A stretch of DNA of 47,168 bases from contig UQKK01000028.1 of assembly GCA_900541505.1 (NCBI GenBank), positions 1 through 47,168 on the forward strand, written 5' to 3'. The position numbers were made by a program, and so were the translations under genes. Shown here in pieces: positions 17,013 to 24,892 of the stretch; within the stretch, counting starts at the first letter, position 1; the number at the start of each line of letters is the position of its first letter. The notes below the pieces were generated by a model. The model saw only the letters and a list, made by a program, of their open reading frames with translations, did not search any database and had not been told where the DNA came from. The DNA comes from an uncultured Ruminococcus sp. GTDB lineage: Bacteria > Bacillota > Clostridia > Lachnospirales > Lachnospiraceae.

Positions 17013-17030
17013 AGTTAGTTCAATCTAACT
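17013..17030. promoter_or_regulatory. DtxR-type operator of the DUF2325 gene
   Basis: AGTTAG and CTAACT form perfect 6-base arms around six bases, at the predicted transcription start. GTTAG-N6-CTAAC also occurs at 25209-25224 and, with one changed arm, at 19774-19789. It resembles DtxR/IdeR-family sites. Confidence 0.65.
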
Positions 17031-17039
17031 CATATACAT

Positions 17040-17068
17040 ATAATACATGAATTGAGAACCAATATCAA
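17040..17068 (-). promoter_or_regulatory. Sigma-A promoter of the DUF2325 gene
   Basis: Minus-strand TTGATA (17063-17068) and TATTAT (17040-17045) have a 17-base spacer. The DtxR-type operator lies just downstream and a Fur-like box covers the spacer and -35. Confidence 0.75.
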
Positions 17069-17093
17069 TATTCTTTATCGATATTATTTCTCA
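17051..17093. promoter_or_regulatory. Pair of Fur-like boxes in mirror orientation
   Basis: ATTGAGAACCAATATCAAT (17051-17069) resembles a Fur box, and a mirrored version (TATCGATATTATTTCTCA, 17076-17093) follows. The outer ends TGAGAA and TTCTCA are inverted. Assignment is by resemblance only. Confidence 0.45.
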
Positions 17094-17141
17094 TTTATCC
17101 GGTTTGTCTGTACATTGTCAATAACTGCAGGAGGGGAAGGT

Positions 17142-19226
17142 TTAAACCTCCCCCTCCAGGATATTTTCCATACTCTTCAGGCTGATTGCCAGTGTAGACA
17201 TGTTGTGCAGAAGAGCCGACGTGGTAGGCTGTATCAGTCCTCCTACGCCCAGCAGAATGAGAGCCGCGTTGATTCCGATGATACTGTGATAATTCCTATG
17301 GATTCGCTTCATCAGTCCGTCGCTTAAGTGCCACAATGTTACAATCTCCCGCAAATCTCCTGCCGAAATGGTGATGTCCGCGACTTCCCGCGCTATCTCC
17401 GCCCCATCACTGATGGCGATTCCCACATTGGCGGCGGAAAGCGCCGGCGAGTCGTTGATGCCGTCCCCTATCATGATGACTTTTCTGCCTGCTGCCTTTT
17501 CTTTCTCAATAAATCCTGCCTTATCCTCCGGCAGCACTTCGGAATCATACTCCTCGATTCCCACCTTTTTTGCGATTGCCGCGGCGGTGCGTTCACTGTC
17601 CCCGGTCATCATCACAATTTTCTCAAGTCCCGCTGCTCTTAAGCCGCGTACGATATCTGCCGCTTCCTCCCTCAGTGGGTCCTCGATGCAGATGACCGCC
17701 GCGAGCTCATGGTCAATCGCCAGATAGAGATGGGAGTATTCCTCCGGCAGGCTGTCGAATTTCTCCTGATATTCTTCACGCACCGTACATTTTTCATCGT
17801 CAAATACAAAATGAAAACTTCCGATGACCACTTTTTTCCCCTCAATATACGAAGAAATCCCGTGTGCCACGATGTAATTGACCTTGGAGTGCATCTCCTC
17901 GTGGGAAAGCCCTCTCTTTTTCGCGGCATCCACCACAGCTTTTGCCATAGAATGGGGGAAATGTTCCTCCAGGCAGGCGGCGATGCGCAGCAGTTCCTCC
18001 TCGCTCTCTTCCCCGAATGTGAGGATTTCTTTCACAGTAGGCGCCGCTTTCGTGAGCGTCCCGGTCTTATCAAACACAATCGTCTGTGCCTCCGCCACCG
18101 CTTCCAGATATTTCCCGCCTTTTACTGTGATATGGTGCTGTCCCGCTTCCCGTATCGCCGAAAGCACGGAGATGGGCATCGCCAGTTTCAGCGCACAGGA
18201 GAAATCTACCATCAGTACGGAGAGCGCCTTCATGGTATTTCGCGTGACAAGCCATGTCAGCACGGTGCCCGCAAGCGTATAGGGCACCAGGCTGTCCGCC
18301 AGATGTTCCGCCTTGCTCTCCACCGAGGATTTCAGCTTCTCCGAGTCCTCAATCATTGCCACAATCTTCTCAAAGCGGGTAGCGCCCATACCGGCTTTTA
18401 CCCGAATCGTCAGTTCCCCTTCCTCTACCACCGTGCCCGCATATACATATTTATCCGCGGTCTTTCTGACAGGCTGGGATTCCCCGGTTAAGGATGCCTG
18501 ATTTACCATGGCTTCCCCGGCAGATACCTCTCCGTCAAAGGGGATGACATTTCCCATGTGTACAACAACCTCATCGCCGGGTTTAATCTGTGAGGTCTCC
18601 ACAAGCACCTGCTGTTCCCCTCTTTTCAGCCACACCTTCTTCACATTCAGGGACATGCTGCGCGCCAGGTCGCCCACAGATTTTTTGTGTGTCCACTCCT
18701 CCAGGATTTCACCTACACCCAGAAGGAACATGACAGACCCTGCCGTCGCAATGTCGCCCCGCACGATGGAGACCCCGATGGCAGTGGCATCCAATACCGG
18801 TACTTCTATTTTTCCTCTCGCCAGACAGCGGATTCCTTTCCACAGATACCGGGCAGATTTCAGCGCCACATACACCGCCCGCACCGGATATGGCAGCACT
18901 GCTTTCCCGCCGTAGTGCAGTACAGTTTTAAAGATGAGCTGTTCCTGGAACTTTGCGTTGACCGCCCTTCCGGAACTCTCCAGCACATTCGCCGGGACAT
19001 TTACTGCTTCATAGGAAAATTTCTGCAGCGCCTCTATGACTGCTTCTCTGTCTCCTGTATAGGAAATGGCAGCGTCCGCTGTTCTCTCATAGACCTTTGC
19101 CTTTGTAACACCTTTGGTGCCATTTAAGAAATACTGAAGGGTGTCCGCCTCTGTAAAGGACATCCTATCCTGCGCAAAGTGGATACGGATGCGTCCCTTC
19201 ATCTCATGTCTGATTACAAATTTCAC
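17142..19226 (-). CDS. fezB: Ferrosome-type P1B ATPase (FezB-like), SCA membrane motif
   Basis: This P-type metal ATPase of about 694 residues has the phosphorylation motif DKTGTLT, the dephosphorylation motif TGES, the hinge MIGDGINDSPAL and an HP dipeptide (EEHFPHSMAKA). It lacks both classic heavy-metal signs: the N-terminal ferredoxin-like domain has no CxxC but an arginine-rich RHEMKGRIRIHF, and the membrane motif is FSCALKLAMP rather than CPC. That combination is what I know from P1B-6 ATPases such as FezB, which load iron into ferrosomes. The start is a GTG with GGAGG seven bases upstream; an in-frame TTG at 19247 precedes that site and is unlikely. It follows DUF6110 in an operon. The FezB role is inference. 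Confidence 0.85.
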   Translation of the reverse strand: MKFVIRHEMKGRIRIHFAQDRMSFTEADTLQYFLNGTKGVTKAKVYERTADAAISYTGDREAVIEALQKFSYEAVNVPANVLESSGRAVNAKFQEQLIFKTVLHYGGKAVLPYPVRAVYVALKSARYLWKGIRCLARGKIEVPVLDATAIGVSIVRGDIATAGSVMFLLGVGEILEEWTHKKSVGDLARSMSLNVKKVWLKRGEQQVLVETSQIKPGDEVVVHMGNVIPFDGEVSAGEAMVNQASLTGESQPVRKTADKYVYAGTVVEEGELTIRVKAGMGATRFEKIVAMIEDSEKLKSSVESKAEHLADSLVPYTLAGTVLTWLVTRNTMKALSVLMVDFSCALKLAMPISVLSAIREAGQHHITVKGGKYLEAVAEAQTIVFDKTGTLTKAAPTVKEILTFGEESEEELLRIAACLEEHFPHSMAKAVVDAAKKRGLSHEEMHSKVNYIVAHGISSYIEGKKVVIGSFHFVFDDEKCTVREEYQEKFDSLPEEYSHLYLAIDHELAAVICIEDPLREEAADIVRGLRAAGLEKIVMMTGDSERTAAAIAKKVGIEEYDSEVLPEDKAGFIEKEKAAGRKVIMIGDGINDSPALSAANVGIAISDGAEIAREVADITISAGDLREIVTLWHLSDGLMKRIHRNYHSIIGINAALILLGVGGLIQPTTSALLHNMSTLAISLKSMENILEGEV

Positions 19227-19248
19227 GTCTTTACCTCCAAAAGTCAAA

Positions 19249-19273
19249 TCCCCCGCAGACAGCCGCGGGGGAA
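19249..19273. other. Intercistronic GC hairpin before the FezB-like gene
   Basis: TCCCCCGC and GCGGGGGA pair perfectly around an 8- to 9-base loop between the DUF6110 and ATPase genes. No T run follows on the minus strand, so it may set relative expression or RNA stability rather than terminate. Confidence 0.55.
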
Positions 19274-19287
19274 TGTTTCTTTCCTAT

Positions 19288-19581
19288 TTATACAGAAGCT
19301 TCCTCGTTCTCCTCTGCTTTGGATTCCTTTACACATGCGGCTTCTTTCGCCGCTCTCTCGTCGTTAATCTGCTGCGCTTCCGCCAGGATATCCTCTGCGT
19401 TCTCCTGAACTGTAGTCGCAGTCTTCATAATGCAGTCTTTCGCCCGCAGCGCTGCTGCTGTGCAGTTTGTATATACTTTCTTCGCATCCTTACTTGACAA
19501 AATCTTTACGCCTGCTGTTCCGAATAAAACTCCGCCTGCAAAAATACCCAATCTTTTCAATTTCAAAATATCCCACATCAT
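19288..19581 (-). CDS. fezA: DUF6110 family protein (FezA-like ferrosome protein)
   Basis: This 97-residue protein has a hydrophobic N-terminus with repeated glycines (G12, G16, G17, G21, G24 in GIFAGGVLFGTAGVKIL). A helical middle with two cysteines (C39 and C48) follows, and then an acidic, coiled-coil-like tail. FezA proteins of ferrosome clusters are described as small proteins with such an N-terminal membrane-binding helix, and they sit directly before fezB as here. AGGAGG precedes the first of two adjacent ATGs. The upstream neighbour is a 26-residue peptide gene, and all three probably share the promoter at 19753-19782. DUF6110 membership is from memory; the FezA equivalence is inferred from architecture and gene order. 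Confidence 0.75.
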   Translation of the reverse strand: MMWDILKLKRLGIFAGGVLFGTAGVKILSSKDAKKVYTNCTAAALRAKDCIMKTATTVQENAEDILAEAQQINDERAAKEAACVKESKAEENEEASV

Positions 19582-19614
19582 TTTTAACCTCCTGATATTA
19601 TATGTTATCGTTTT

Positions 19615-19695
19615 CTATTTGTGTTTGTATCCGGTATAGAATACCATGAGAAAGCAGAACACGGACGCCCACGCCCAGAATTTATGCTGTTTCAT
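19615..19695 (-). CDS. 26-residue single-span membrane peptide
   Basis: ATG 19695 opens a 26-codon frame encoding MKQHKFWAWASV...MVFYTGYKHK: basic ends around one hydrophobic segment of about 16 residues with an aromatic-rich start (FWAW). AAGGA lies ten bases upstream. A longer in-frame extension to 19827 exists, but it crosses the likely promoter (19753-19782), so the short form is preferred. It is the first gene of the predicted operon with the FezA-like and FezB-like genes, 33 bases before the former. Similar tiny proteins seem to occur in Lachnospiraceae, but I cannot name the family with certainty. A role in ferrosome membrane assembly is speculation. Confidence 0.6.
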   Translation of the reverse strand: MKQHKFWAWASVFCFLMVFYTGYKHK

Positions 19696-19752
19696 TTTCA
19701 CCACTTCCTTTGCATATGTAAAATTCTTAAGCCACACTCTTTCTTCCCATTC

Positions 19753-19782
19753 ATGATAGCAACCGCTCTCGCGGCTAGTCAA
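19753..19782 (-). promoter_or_regulatory. Promoter of the ferrosome-like operon
   Basis: Minus-strand TTGACT (19777-19782) and TATCAT (19753-19758) have an 18-base spacer. The -35 lies inside an imperfect GTTAG-N6-CTAAC operator, which fits repression by the DtxR-type regulator. Confidence 0.6.
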
Positions 19783-19818
19783 ATCTAACACCTGTTGCCG
19801 AGAAATTTTATCATTATC
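19774..19818. promoter_or_regulatory. DtxR-type operator and Fur-like box of the ferrosome-like operon
   Basis: On the minus strand, GTTAG-ATTTGA-CTAGC (19774-19789) matches the local operator in nine of ten arm bases apart from spacing-neutral changes at one end. Upstream, GATAATGATAAAATTTCTC (19800-19818) matches the classic 19-base Fur consensus at 15 positions. Confidence 0.5.
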
Positions 19819-19871
19819 AAGTTGCAATGCGCCGAGTGCTCATGTAAGTGGGTGGCTGTAAATCGTAACCT

Positions 19872-21674
19872 TTACGACACCCTCTTTTTGTCCATCTCAA
19901 AAATTCGGTCCGCCACATTCATGGTTGACTTCCTGTGGGACACTAAAAGGACCGTCTTTTCTCTCCCTGCTTCCCGCAGGGATTTCAGTATGATTCCCTC
20001 GTTTAAGGAGTCCAGGTTGCTGGTAGGTTCGTCTAACATCAGGAAGGGCGCGTTGTGCAGAAATGCCCTGGCAACGCCAATCCGCTGCCGCTCCCCGCCG
20101 GATAATGTTTCTCCCAATTCGCCCACTTCCGTGTCATATCCTTTCGGCAGCATCTCAATAAACTTGTGGATGGACGCCTTTTTCGCCGCCTCTATGATGT
20201 CCTCCCTGGAGGCGCCCGGTCGCCCAATCTCAATATTTTTGGCGATGGAATCGTGGAACAGATGGGTCTCCTGGGTCACATATCCCTGCATATCCCGAAG
20301 CTGTCTTGTGGGGATTTCCCTGACATCTTGCTTTGAGACGCACATCTGTCCATTCTTCACGTCCCAGAAGCGCATGAAAAGCTTCAAGACCGTAGATTTT
20401 CCGGAGCCGCTGGGACCATGGATGCCCACAATCTCGCCGGGCTTCACGGATAGGCAGTATCCCTTTAAAATCTCCTCCCCGCCGTAGGAAAAGTCCACCT
20501 CTTTCGCCTCCGCGCCGTCAAATGCTCTCTGCGCCTTTACGCGCGTTTCTCCTTCCCCCGAAACTTTTTCTGCCACTTTTGTCTGTTCTCTGTTGGAAGT
20601 TCCACTTGCTTCCGGAATTTCTACCACCTCCGGGGTCTCTTCCAAAATAGAGAGCACCCGCTCCCCGCACGCTAAGGTCTGGTTCAAATTGTTGGACAGA
20701 CTGGAGAGCGCCACCACAGGACCAAAGGACCCCATCATGGCGACTGTGCAGATGAGGCTGCTTTCAAAGCCGATTCTTCCGCTTACATAGAGAAACAGCG
20801 TCAGAAACAACATGCCAAAGGATGCCAGCAGGATGACCAGATTTGTCACTGCGCGCTGCTGTCCCTCCAGCCTGCTCAGCTTCTCATTCAGTCCGGCAAG
20901 ATTTTCCGCTCTCTCTTTTAACTTCTCCTTCTGCTTTTCCCCCTGTCCGTACTGAATTGTCTCGTCCAGCCCCCGCAGAGAGTCCAGCACAAAACTGTTG
21001 AGCTCGCCGAAGCCGGTGCGCATCTCCATTCCTTTCGCGCTCCCTTTCCTTCCCATCCACAGCGGGATTGCGATTCCCACCGCCATATAGGCAAGCAGAG
21101 CAAGTCCTGCCGCCGCCAGGCTGTGCAGTCCGATGAAGACCACCATCACAAGAGAAGTGAAAAAGGCGATGGCAATCGGTGAAATGGTGTGCGCATAAAA
21201 TACTTCCAGCAGTTCAATGTCCGTGGTGATGATGGAAATCAGATTTCCCCTGTCCTTTCCCTCCAGCTTCGCCGGACAAAGCCTGCGAAGCGCCGCGAAC
21301 ACTTTATGCCGGATGATAGCGAGCAGCTTAAAGGCAATGAAATGATTGCAGTACTGCTCCGCATAGTGCAGAATGCCCCGCAGCACTGCCGCCGCTGCCA
21401 TCACCACAAACAGACCGCTTATGCCAAGCCGGGAGATAAGCCCCTCCCATGGCAGATTGGCTCCCGCTGCCATACTCGCCAAAAGGCTTTCCGAAGCGCC
21501 CTGTGCCAGAACACCGAGCGCTGCCTCCGCCGCCAGTATGGTCAGGAAAATCGCGCAGAGGTACCCCAGGGTGCCGAGCACCACTGCCCCCGCCATGATG
21601 TGCATGAGCGGTTTTACCAGTCCGATGAGCCCCGCCATAATGCGAAGCCCGCTGCGTCTTTTTGCTCCTGTCAT
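19872..21674 (-). CDS. ABC exporter half-transporter, CydC-like (permease-ATPase fusion)
   Basis: This 600-residue protein has a six-segment membrane domain (about residues 15-330) and a C-terminal ATPase. The ATPase shows GPSGSGKSTV (Walker A), the Q-loop GYVTQETHLF, signature LSGGERQRIGVARAF, Walker B FLMLDEPTSNLD and H-loop VSHRKST. The membrane part is most like the CydC subunit of thiol exporters. The start overlaps the end of the companion gene by four bases (ATGA), so the two form a coupled heterodimer. The linker at about residues 355-385 is unusually long and charged. The iron-locus position suggests a heme, siderophore or thiol substrate, but none can be proven. Confidence 0.85.
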   Translation of the reverse strand: MTGAKRRSGLRIMAGLIGLVKPLMHIMAGAVVLGTLGYLCAIFLTILAAEAALGVLAQGASESLLASMAAGANLPWEGLISRLGISGLFVVMAAAAVLRGILHYAEQYCNHFIAFKLLAIIRHKVFAALRRLCPAKLEGKDRGNLISIITTDIELLEVFYAHTISPIAIAFFTSLVMVVFIGLHSLAAAGLALLAYMAVGIAIPLWMGRKGSAKGMEMRTGFGELNSFVLDSLRGLDETIQYGQGEKQKEKLKERAENLAGLNEKLSRLEGQQRAVTNLVILLASFGMLFLTLFLYVSGRIGFESSLICTVAMMGSFGPVVALSSLSNNLNQTLACGERVLSILEETPEVVEIPEASGTSNREQTKVAEKVSGEGETRVKAQRAFDGAEAKEVDFSYGGEEILKGYCLSVKPGEIVGIHGPSGSGKSTVLKLFMRFWDVKNGQMCVSKQDVREIPTRQLRDMQGYVTQETHLFHDSIAKNIEIGRPGASREDIIEAAKKASIHKFIEMLPKGYDTEVGELGETLSGGERQRIGVARAFLHNAPFLMLDEPTSNLDSLNEGIILKSLREAGREKTVLLVSHRKSTMNVADRIFEMDKKRVS

Positions 21675-23479
21675 CCTGCCTGCACCTCCCTTGCATATTC
21701 CTCCAGTTCTCTCTGACTCTCATAGAGTCCGGCAAACAGCCCCTTTTCCTGCAGAAGGGACGCAAAAGTTCCCTGCTCTGCAATCTCTCCTTCTGAAAGC
21801 ATATAAATGCGGTCGCACTCCACCACATTGTACAGTCTGTGGGAAATCAGAAGCACAGTTTTTTCCTCTGCCAGTGTCCGGATGACCTGCATAATCATAT
21901 CCTCACTCTCCGCGTCGATATTGGAAGTCGCCTCGTCAAAAATATAGACGGGGGTATCCTTCAAAAGCGCTCTGGCAATGGCAAGCCGCTGTCTCTGTCC
22001 GCCGGAGAGGTTCACTGCCCGCTCGCTTAAGTAGGTCTTCAGCCCTTGCCGGGTCTTTAAAAATTCCAGAAGATTTACTTTGCGAAGCGCTGCTTCCATC
22101 TCCTCTCTGGATGCATCCGCTTTCGCCATCCGCAGATTTTCCTCCACCGTCCCTTTGAACAGATAACTGTTATGCCTCACCAGCGTGATGTGCTCTATCA
22201 GAGAGGCTTCCCGGATATCCCGGATATCTTTCCCGCCTATGCGTATTCTGCCTGTAAAATGGCGGTTCTTCCCTGTCAGCAGCCCTGCTATGGTGCTCTT
22301 TCCGCATCCTGACTCCCCTGCCAGACAGACAAAAGAGCCTGCCGGAATCTTAAGACTTACGTTCTTTAACACCTCCGCGCCTTCCTCATAGGAAAAACAG
22401 ACATTCTCCAGCACCATATCCAGCCCGGTCAAGTGCTTTCCACTGTCCGCCGGATTCTGATTTTCTCTGAACAGGTCGGTATCCGTAAGAGTCTCCCTGC
22501 CATCCTCAGGCTCCGGCAGGTCCAGCAGCGCGAAAATTTTGTCGCTGGCTGCCATGCCGTTCATGGCAATATGGAAAAATGACCCCAGCAGTCTTAAAGG
22601 GATAAAAAATTCGGATGCCAGCAGGATGATGCACAGAGTTCCCGCAAAGGTCAATCTGCCATACATAAACTCCCGCACTGCCATAATCATCCCCACCGCG
22701 GCTCCTCCGTATGCCACAATATCCATGACGCTGGTCGAATTGAGCTGCATGGTGAGCACTTTCATGGTAATCCTGCGAAAATGCTGTGCTTCCTCATCCA
22801 TCTCCTCCGCCTTCTTCCCGTCTGCCTGATAGATTTTCAGAGTTGTAAGTCCCTGCAGATTCTCCAGAAAGCTGTCCCCCAGCCCCGTGTAGATTCCCCA
22901 GTACTTGCTCAGCAGTTTTTTGGCAATCTTCTGCACTGCCACAATGGAAATCGGAATCAGAGGTACGCACAAGAGCAGGATGACGCTGCTCTTCAGGCTG
23001 ACAAAAGACAGCACCGCAAAGAGCGTCACAGGCGCCAGCAGGCTGTAAAAAAGCTGCGGCAGATATCTGCCGAAATAGGTTTCCAACTGCTCCACGCCTT
23101 CTGTGCTCACCTGCACCACTTCCGATGTGGGAACCTGCTCTTTATAGGAAGCGCCGAGCCTTAAAAGCTTTTCATATATTTTTTCCCGCAGGATTCGCTT
23201 CACATCCGCGCTTGCCCGAAAGGACGCCCGCGCCGCCATCTTCTCACACAGAAACCGAACCAGCATCACCGCCAGGAACAAACCGGCACAGTCCGCCATT
23301 CTTCCCGTAAACAGTGCCTTCTCCTGTGCGCCTGCCATATAGAGCATCTCCTCCAAAAGCGAAGCGATGGTAAACACCGCCAGTATCTGTGCCAGAAGAG
23401 CAATCCACTGCCAGATTACATTGTAAGCAATATATTTTTTTGCGTGGGATAAAAGCCCCACCAGTCTTTTCTTAATCAT
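21671..23479 (-). CDS. ABC exporter half-transporter, CydD-like (permease-ATPase fusion)
   Basis: This 602-residue partner has an N-terminal six-segment membrane domain and a C-terminal ATPase with GESGCGKSTI (Walker A), signature LSGGQRQRLAIARAL, Walker B VYIFDEATSNIDAES and H-loop LLISHRL. Both half-transporters keep the catalytic glutamate or equivalent residues. It lies 27 bases behind the DUF454 gene and is coupled to the CydC-like gene by a four-base overlap. Alternatives to thiol export are heme or siderophore transport, as in IrtAB- or YbtPQ-like pairs in iron loci. Confidence 0.85.
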   Translation of the reverse strand: MIKKRLVGLLSHAKKYIAYNVIWQWIALLAQILAVFTIASLLEEMLYMAGAQEKALFTGRMADCAGLFLAVMLVRFLCEKMAARASFRASADVKRILREKIYEKLLRLGASYKEQVPTSEVVQVSTEGVEQLETYFGRYLPQLFYSLLAPVTLFAVLSFVSLKSSVILLLCVPLIPISIVAVQKIAKKLLSKYWGIYTGLGDSFLENLQGLTTLKIYQADGKKAEEMDEEAQHFRRITMKVLTMQLNSTSVMDIVAYGGAAVGMIMAVREFMYGRLTFAGTLCIILLASEFFIPLRLLGSFFHIAMNGMAASDKIFALLDLPEPEDGRETLTDTDLFRENQNPADSGKHLTGLDMVLENVCFSYEEGAEVLKNVSLKIPAGSFVCLAGESGCGKSTIAGLLTGKNRHFTGRIRIGGKDIRDIREASLIEHITLVRHNSYLFKGTVEENLRMAKADASREEMEAALRKVNLLEFLKTRQGLKTYLSERAVNLSGGQRQRLAIARALLKDTPVYIFDEATSNIDAESEDMIMQVIRTLAEEKTVLLISHRLYNVVECDRIYMLSEGEIAEQGTFASLLQEKGLFAGLYESQRELEEYAREVQAG

Positions 23480-23506
23480 GCTTCTTTATATCTCCCTGTC
23501 TGCCCG

Positions 23507-23893
23507 TCATTTTGCTATCTCCGGTTTCGCTGTGCGAATCTTAAATGTAAAATAATAAATATGGAAGGCTGCCACGAGGAAAATCACCGCTTTTGCCTGC
23601 CACACCGGAACTACCAGGAAGCTTATAAGGAAAATCACACACAGTGTACCAAGTGTCTTTCGCTTCGCCCGCCCGGTCATCTCTTTTTTATGTACAGCGG
23701 GCACCACATAATTTTTGTAGAGCTTTGTTCCCAAAAACCATGTGTGGAACCTCTTTGACCCTCTGGCAAAACAGATAGTCGCCAGTATCAGAAACGGCGT
23801 CGCCGGAAGAAGGGGAAGGGCGATACCGACTGCCCCCAGCCCCACAAATAAAAATCCAAGTCCTATAAAAATTCCATTGATAATCTTTCTCAT
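23507..23893 (-). CDS. DUF454 (YbaN) family inner-membrane protein
   Basis: This 128-residue protein has the DUF454 signature: GLGFLFVGLGAVGIALPLLP then TPFLILATICFARGSKRFHTWF, followed by two more hydrophobic segments. The family has no settled function, but members often sit beside iron or heme genes. An in-frame GTG lies two codons upstream, inside the GAGAGGTG ribosome binding site, so ATG 23893 is the start. It leads the ABC pair, and the only DNA between it and fur is the fur terminator, so it may depend on read-through. Confidence 0.88.
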   Translation of the reverse strand: MRKIINGIFIGLGFLFVGLGAVGIALPLLPATPFLILATICFARGSKRFHTWFLGTKLYKNYVVPAVHKKEMTGRAKRKTLGTLCVIFLISFLVVPVWQAKAVIFLVAAFHIYYFTFKIRTAKPEIAK

Positions 23894-23910
23894 ATTCACC
23901 TCTCTGCAAA

Positions 23911-23950
23911 GAAAAAGCGCTTATCGGGATTTCTCTCAGTAAGCGCTTTC
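23911..23950 (-). terminator. Terminator/attenuator between fur-like gene and DUF454 gene
   Basis: AAAGCGCTTA and TAAGCGCTTT (arms within 23913-23949) pair perfectly around about 16 bases, with a T run after the stem on the minus strand. Since no promoter fits between it and the DUF454 gene, it may attenuate rather than end transcription. Confidence 0.75.
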
Positions 23951-24378
23951 TAAATCCTTTCGCTGCTTGTTTTTTCATTTTCAGGATGGACCCTGATGGC
24001 GGTCACTTTCTGGTCTTTTACATAACCGCAGTGTCTCAGCCCCTCCTGTATAACCTTGTTCAGACTCCCGGGGGAGAGCTTCACACTAGTCTTGTCATCC
24101 AGCACAATCTTGCAGGCATTTTCAAATACGCAGTCTTCCGAGCACTCTACTTTGTACATATTCTTTCTGCTGATGGCTCCGACTTCCTCCAGCGCGTTTA
24201 TCATGCGGTAAACCGTGGCAACACCAATCCGTTCATCCTGCTTCGCCGCTTTATAATAGATTTCCTTGCAGCTGGAGCATTCATTTTCCAGGATGATATC
24301 GATTAACATGAGTCTCTGCTTCGTTATCCTGCAACCATTTGCTTTCAGTTTTACAATGACCTGTTCCTTCTTGCTCAT
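23950..24378 (-). CDS. Fur-family regulator without the usual histidine cluster
   Basis: This 142-residue protein has the Fur winged helix: GCRITKQRLMLIDIIL, then IYYKAAKQDERIGVATVYRMINALEEVGAI, the DNA-recognition helix. The metal-binding half differs from typical Fur, Zur and PerR: the HHxH motif after the hinge is replaced by KVECSEDCVFENACKIV, rich in cysteine and acidic residues. It may bind zinc structurally, sense another ligand or act constitutively. GGAGG precedes ATG 24378; a longer frame to 24477 runs through a tandem repeat and is unlikely. It is downstream of the HMA protein gene in what looks like the remains of the feo operon. Confidence 0.85.
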   Translation of the reverse strand: MSKKEQVIVKLKANGCRITKQRLMLIDIILENECSSCKEIYYKAAKQDERIGVATVYRMINALEEVGAISRKNMYKVECSEDCVFENACKIVLDDKTSVKLSPGSLNKVIQEGLRHCGYVKDQKVTAIRVHPENEKTSSERI

Positions 24379-24395
24379 GATGACCTCCGTCTGCC

Positions 24396-24465
24396 TGTCT
24401 GCCGCCTTCACATGCCTGTGCCAGCCTTCCCGTCTGCCGTCTTCGCATGCCTGTGCCAGCCTTTC
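24396..24465. repeat. 35-base tandem repeat, two units plus a fragment
   Basis: Units at 24396-24430 and 24431-24465 share GCATGCCTGTGCCAGCCTT with few differences; a 7-base start of a third unit follows. The repeat fills the leader of the fur-like gene and does not preserve a reading frame. Confidence 0.8.
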
Positions 24466-24509
24466 CGTCTGCTGCAATGACTGTCACTCTGCCCTGCGTG
24501 CAGTGACTG

Positions 24510-24869
24510 CTATGTTATGCTCACAACCTCAAATCCGGCGTTTTCCACCGCATGTTTCAAATCCATCTCGCTAATCTCGCGGTCGTAGGATACCACTGCA
24601 CTGCCGCTGTTTAAATTCACTTTGGCGGAAGCTCCCTCCACCTTGTTGATGGCAACCGTCACACTGTTTACACAGTGCTCGCAGTGCATCCCCGCTATTT
24701 TTACCGTCTTTCTGCCGATGACCGGTCCGTCCAGCGTCTTTTCTTTTGTCTTTTTCGGTGAGTCTCCTCCGCCGCAGCAGGCACCCTCTCCTTTAAAATG
24801 CTTAATAGAGCTCTTCAACGCAAATCCCAGCAAAACGACTATGATGACAACTATGATGACATCTACCAT
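24510..24869 (-). CDS. FeoB-associated-type membrane anchor fused to an HMA metal-binding domain
   Basis: This 119-residue protein has one N-terminal membrane helix (residues 3-18), a CCGGG cysteine motif (C31, C32), a lysine-rich linker, then a heavy-metal-associated domain with GMHCEHC (C63, C66) and a beta-alpha-beta pattern to the end. The N-terminal half resembles FeoB-associated cysteine-rich membrane proteins and the rest a CopZ/MerP-like carrier. GAGGGA precedes the ATG. It directly follows the feo remnant and is probably transcribed from the feo-type promoter at 25212-25240. It may ferry ferrous iron or copper at the membrane. Ferrosome clusters can include an HMA protein (FezC), which is another possible equivalence. 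Confidence 0.75.
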   Translation of the reverse strand: MVDVIIVVIIVVLLGFALKSSIKHFKGEGACCGGGDSPKKTKEKTLDGPVIGRKTVKIAGMHCEHCVNSVTVAINKVEGASAKVNLNSGSAVVSYDREISEMDLKHAVENAGFEVVSIT

Positions 24870-24892
24870 GACAATCCCTCTTTACTATTCTT

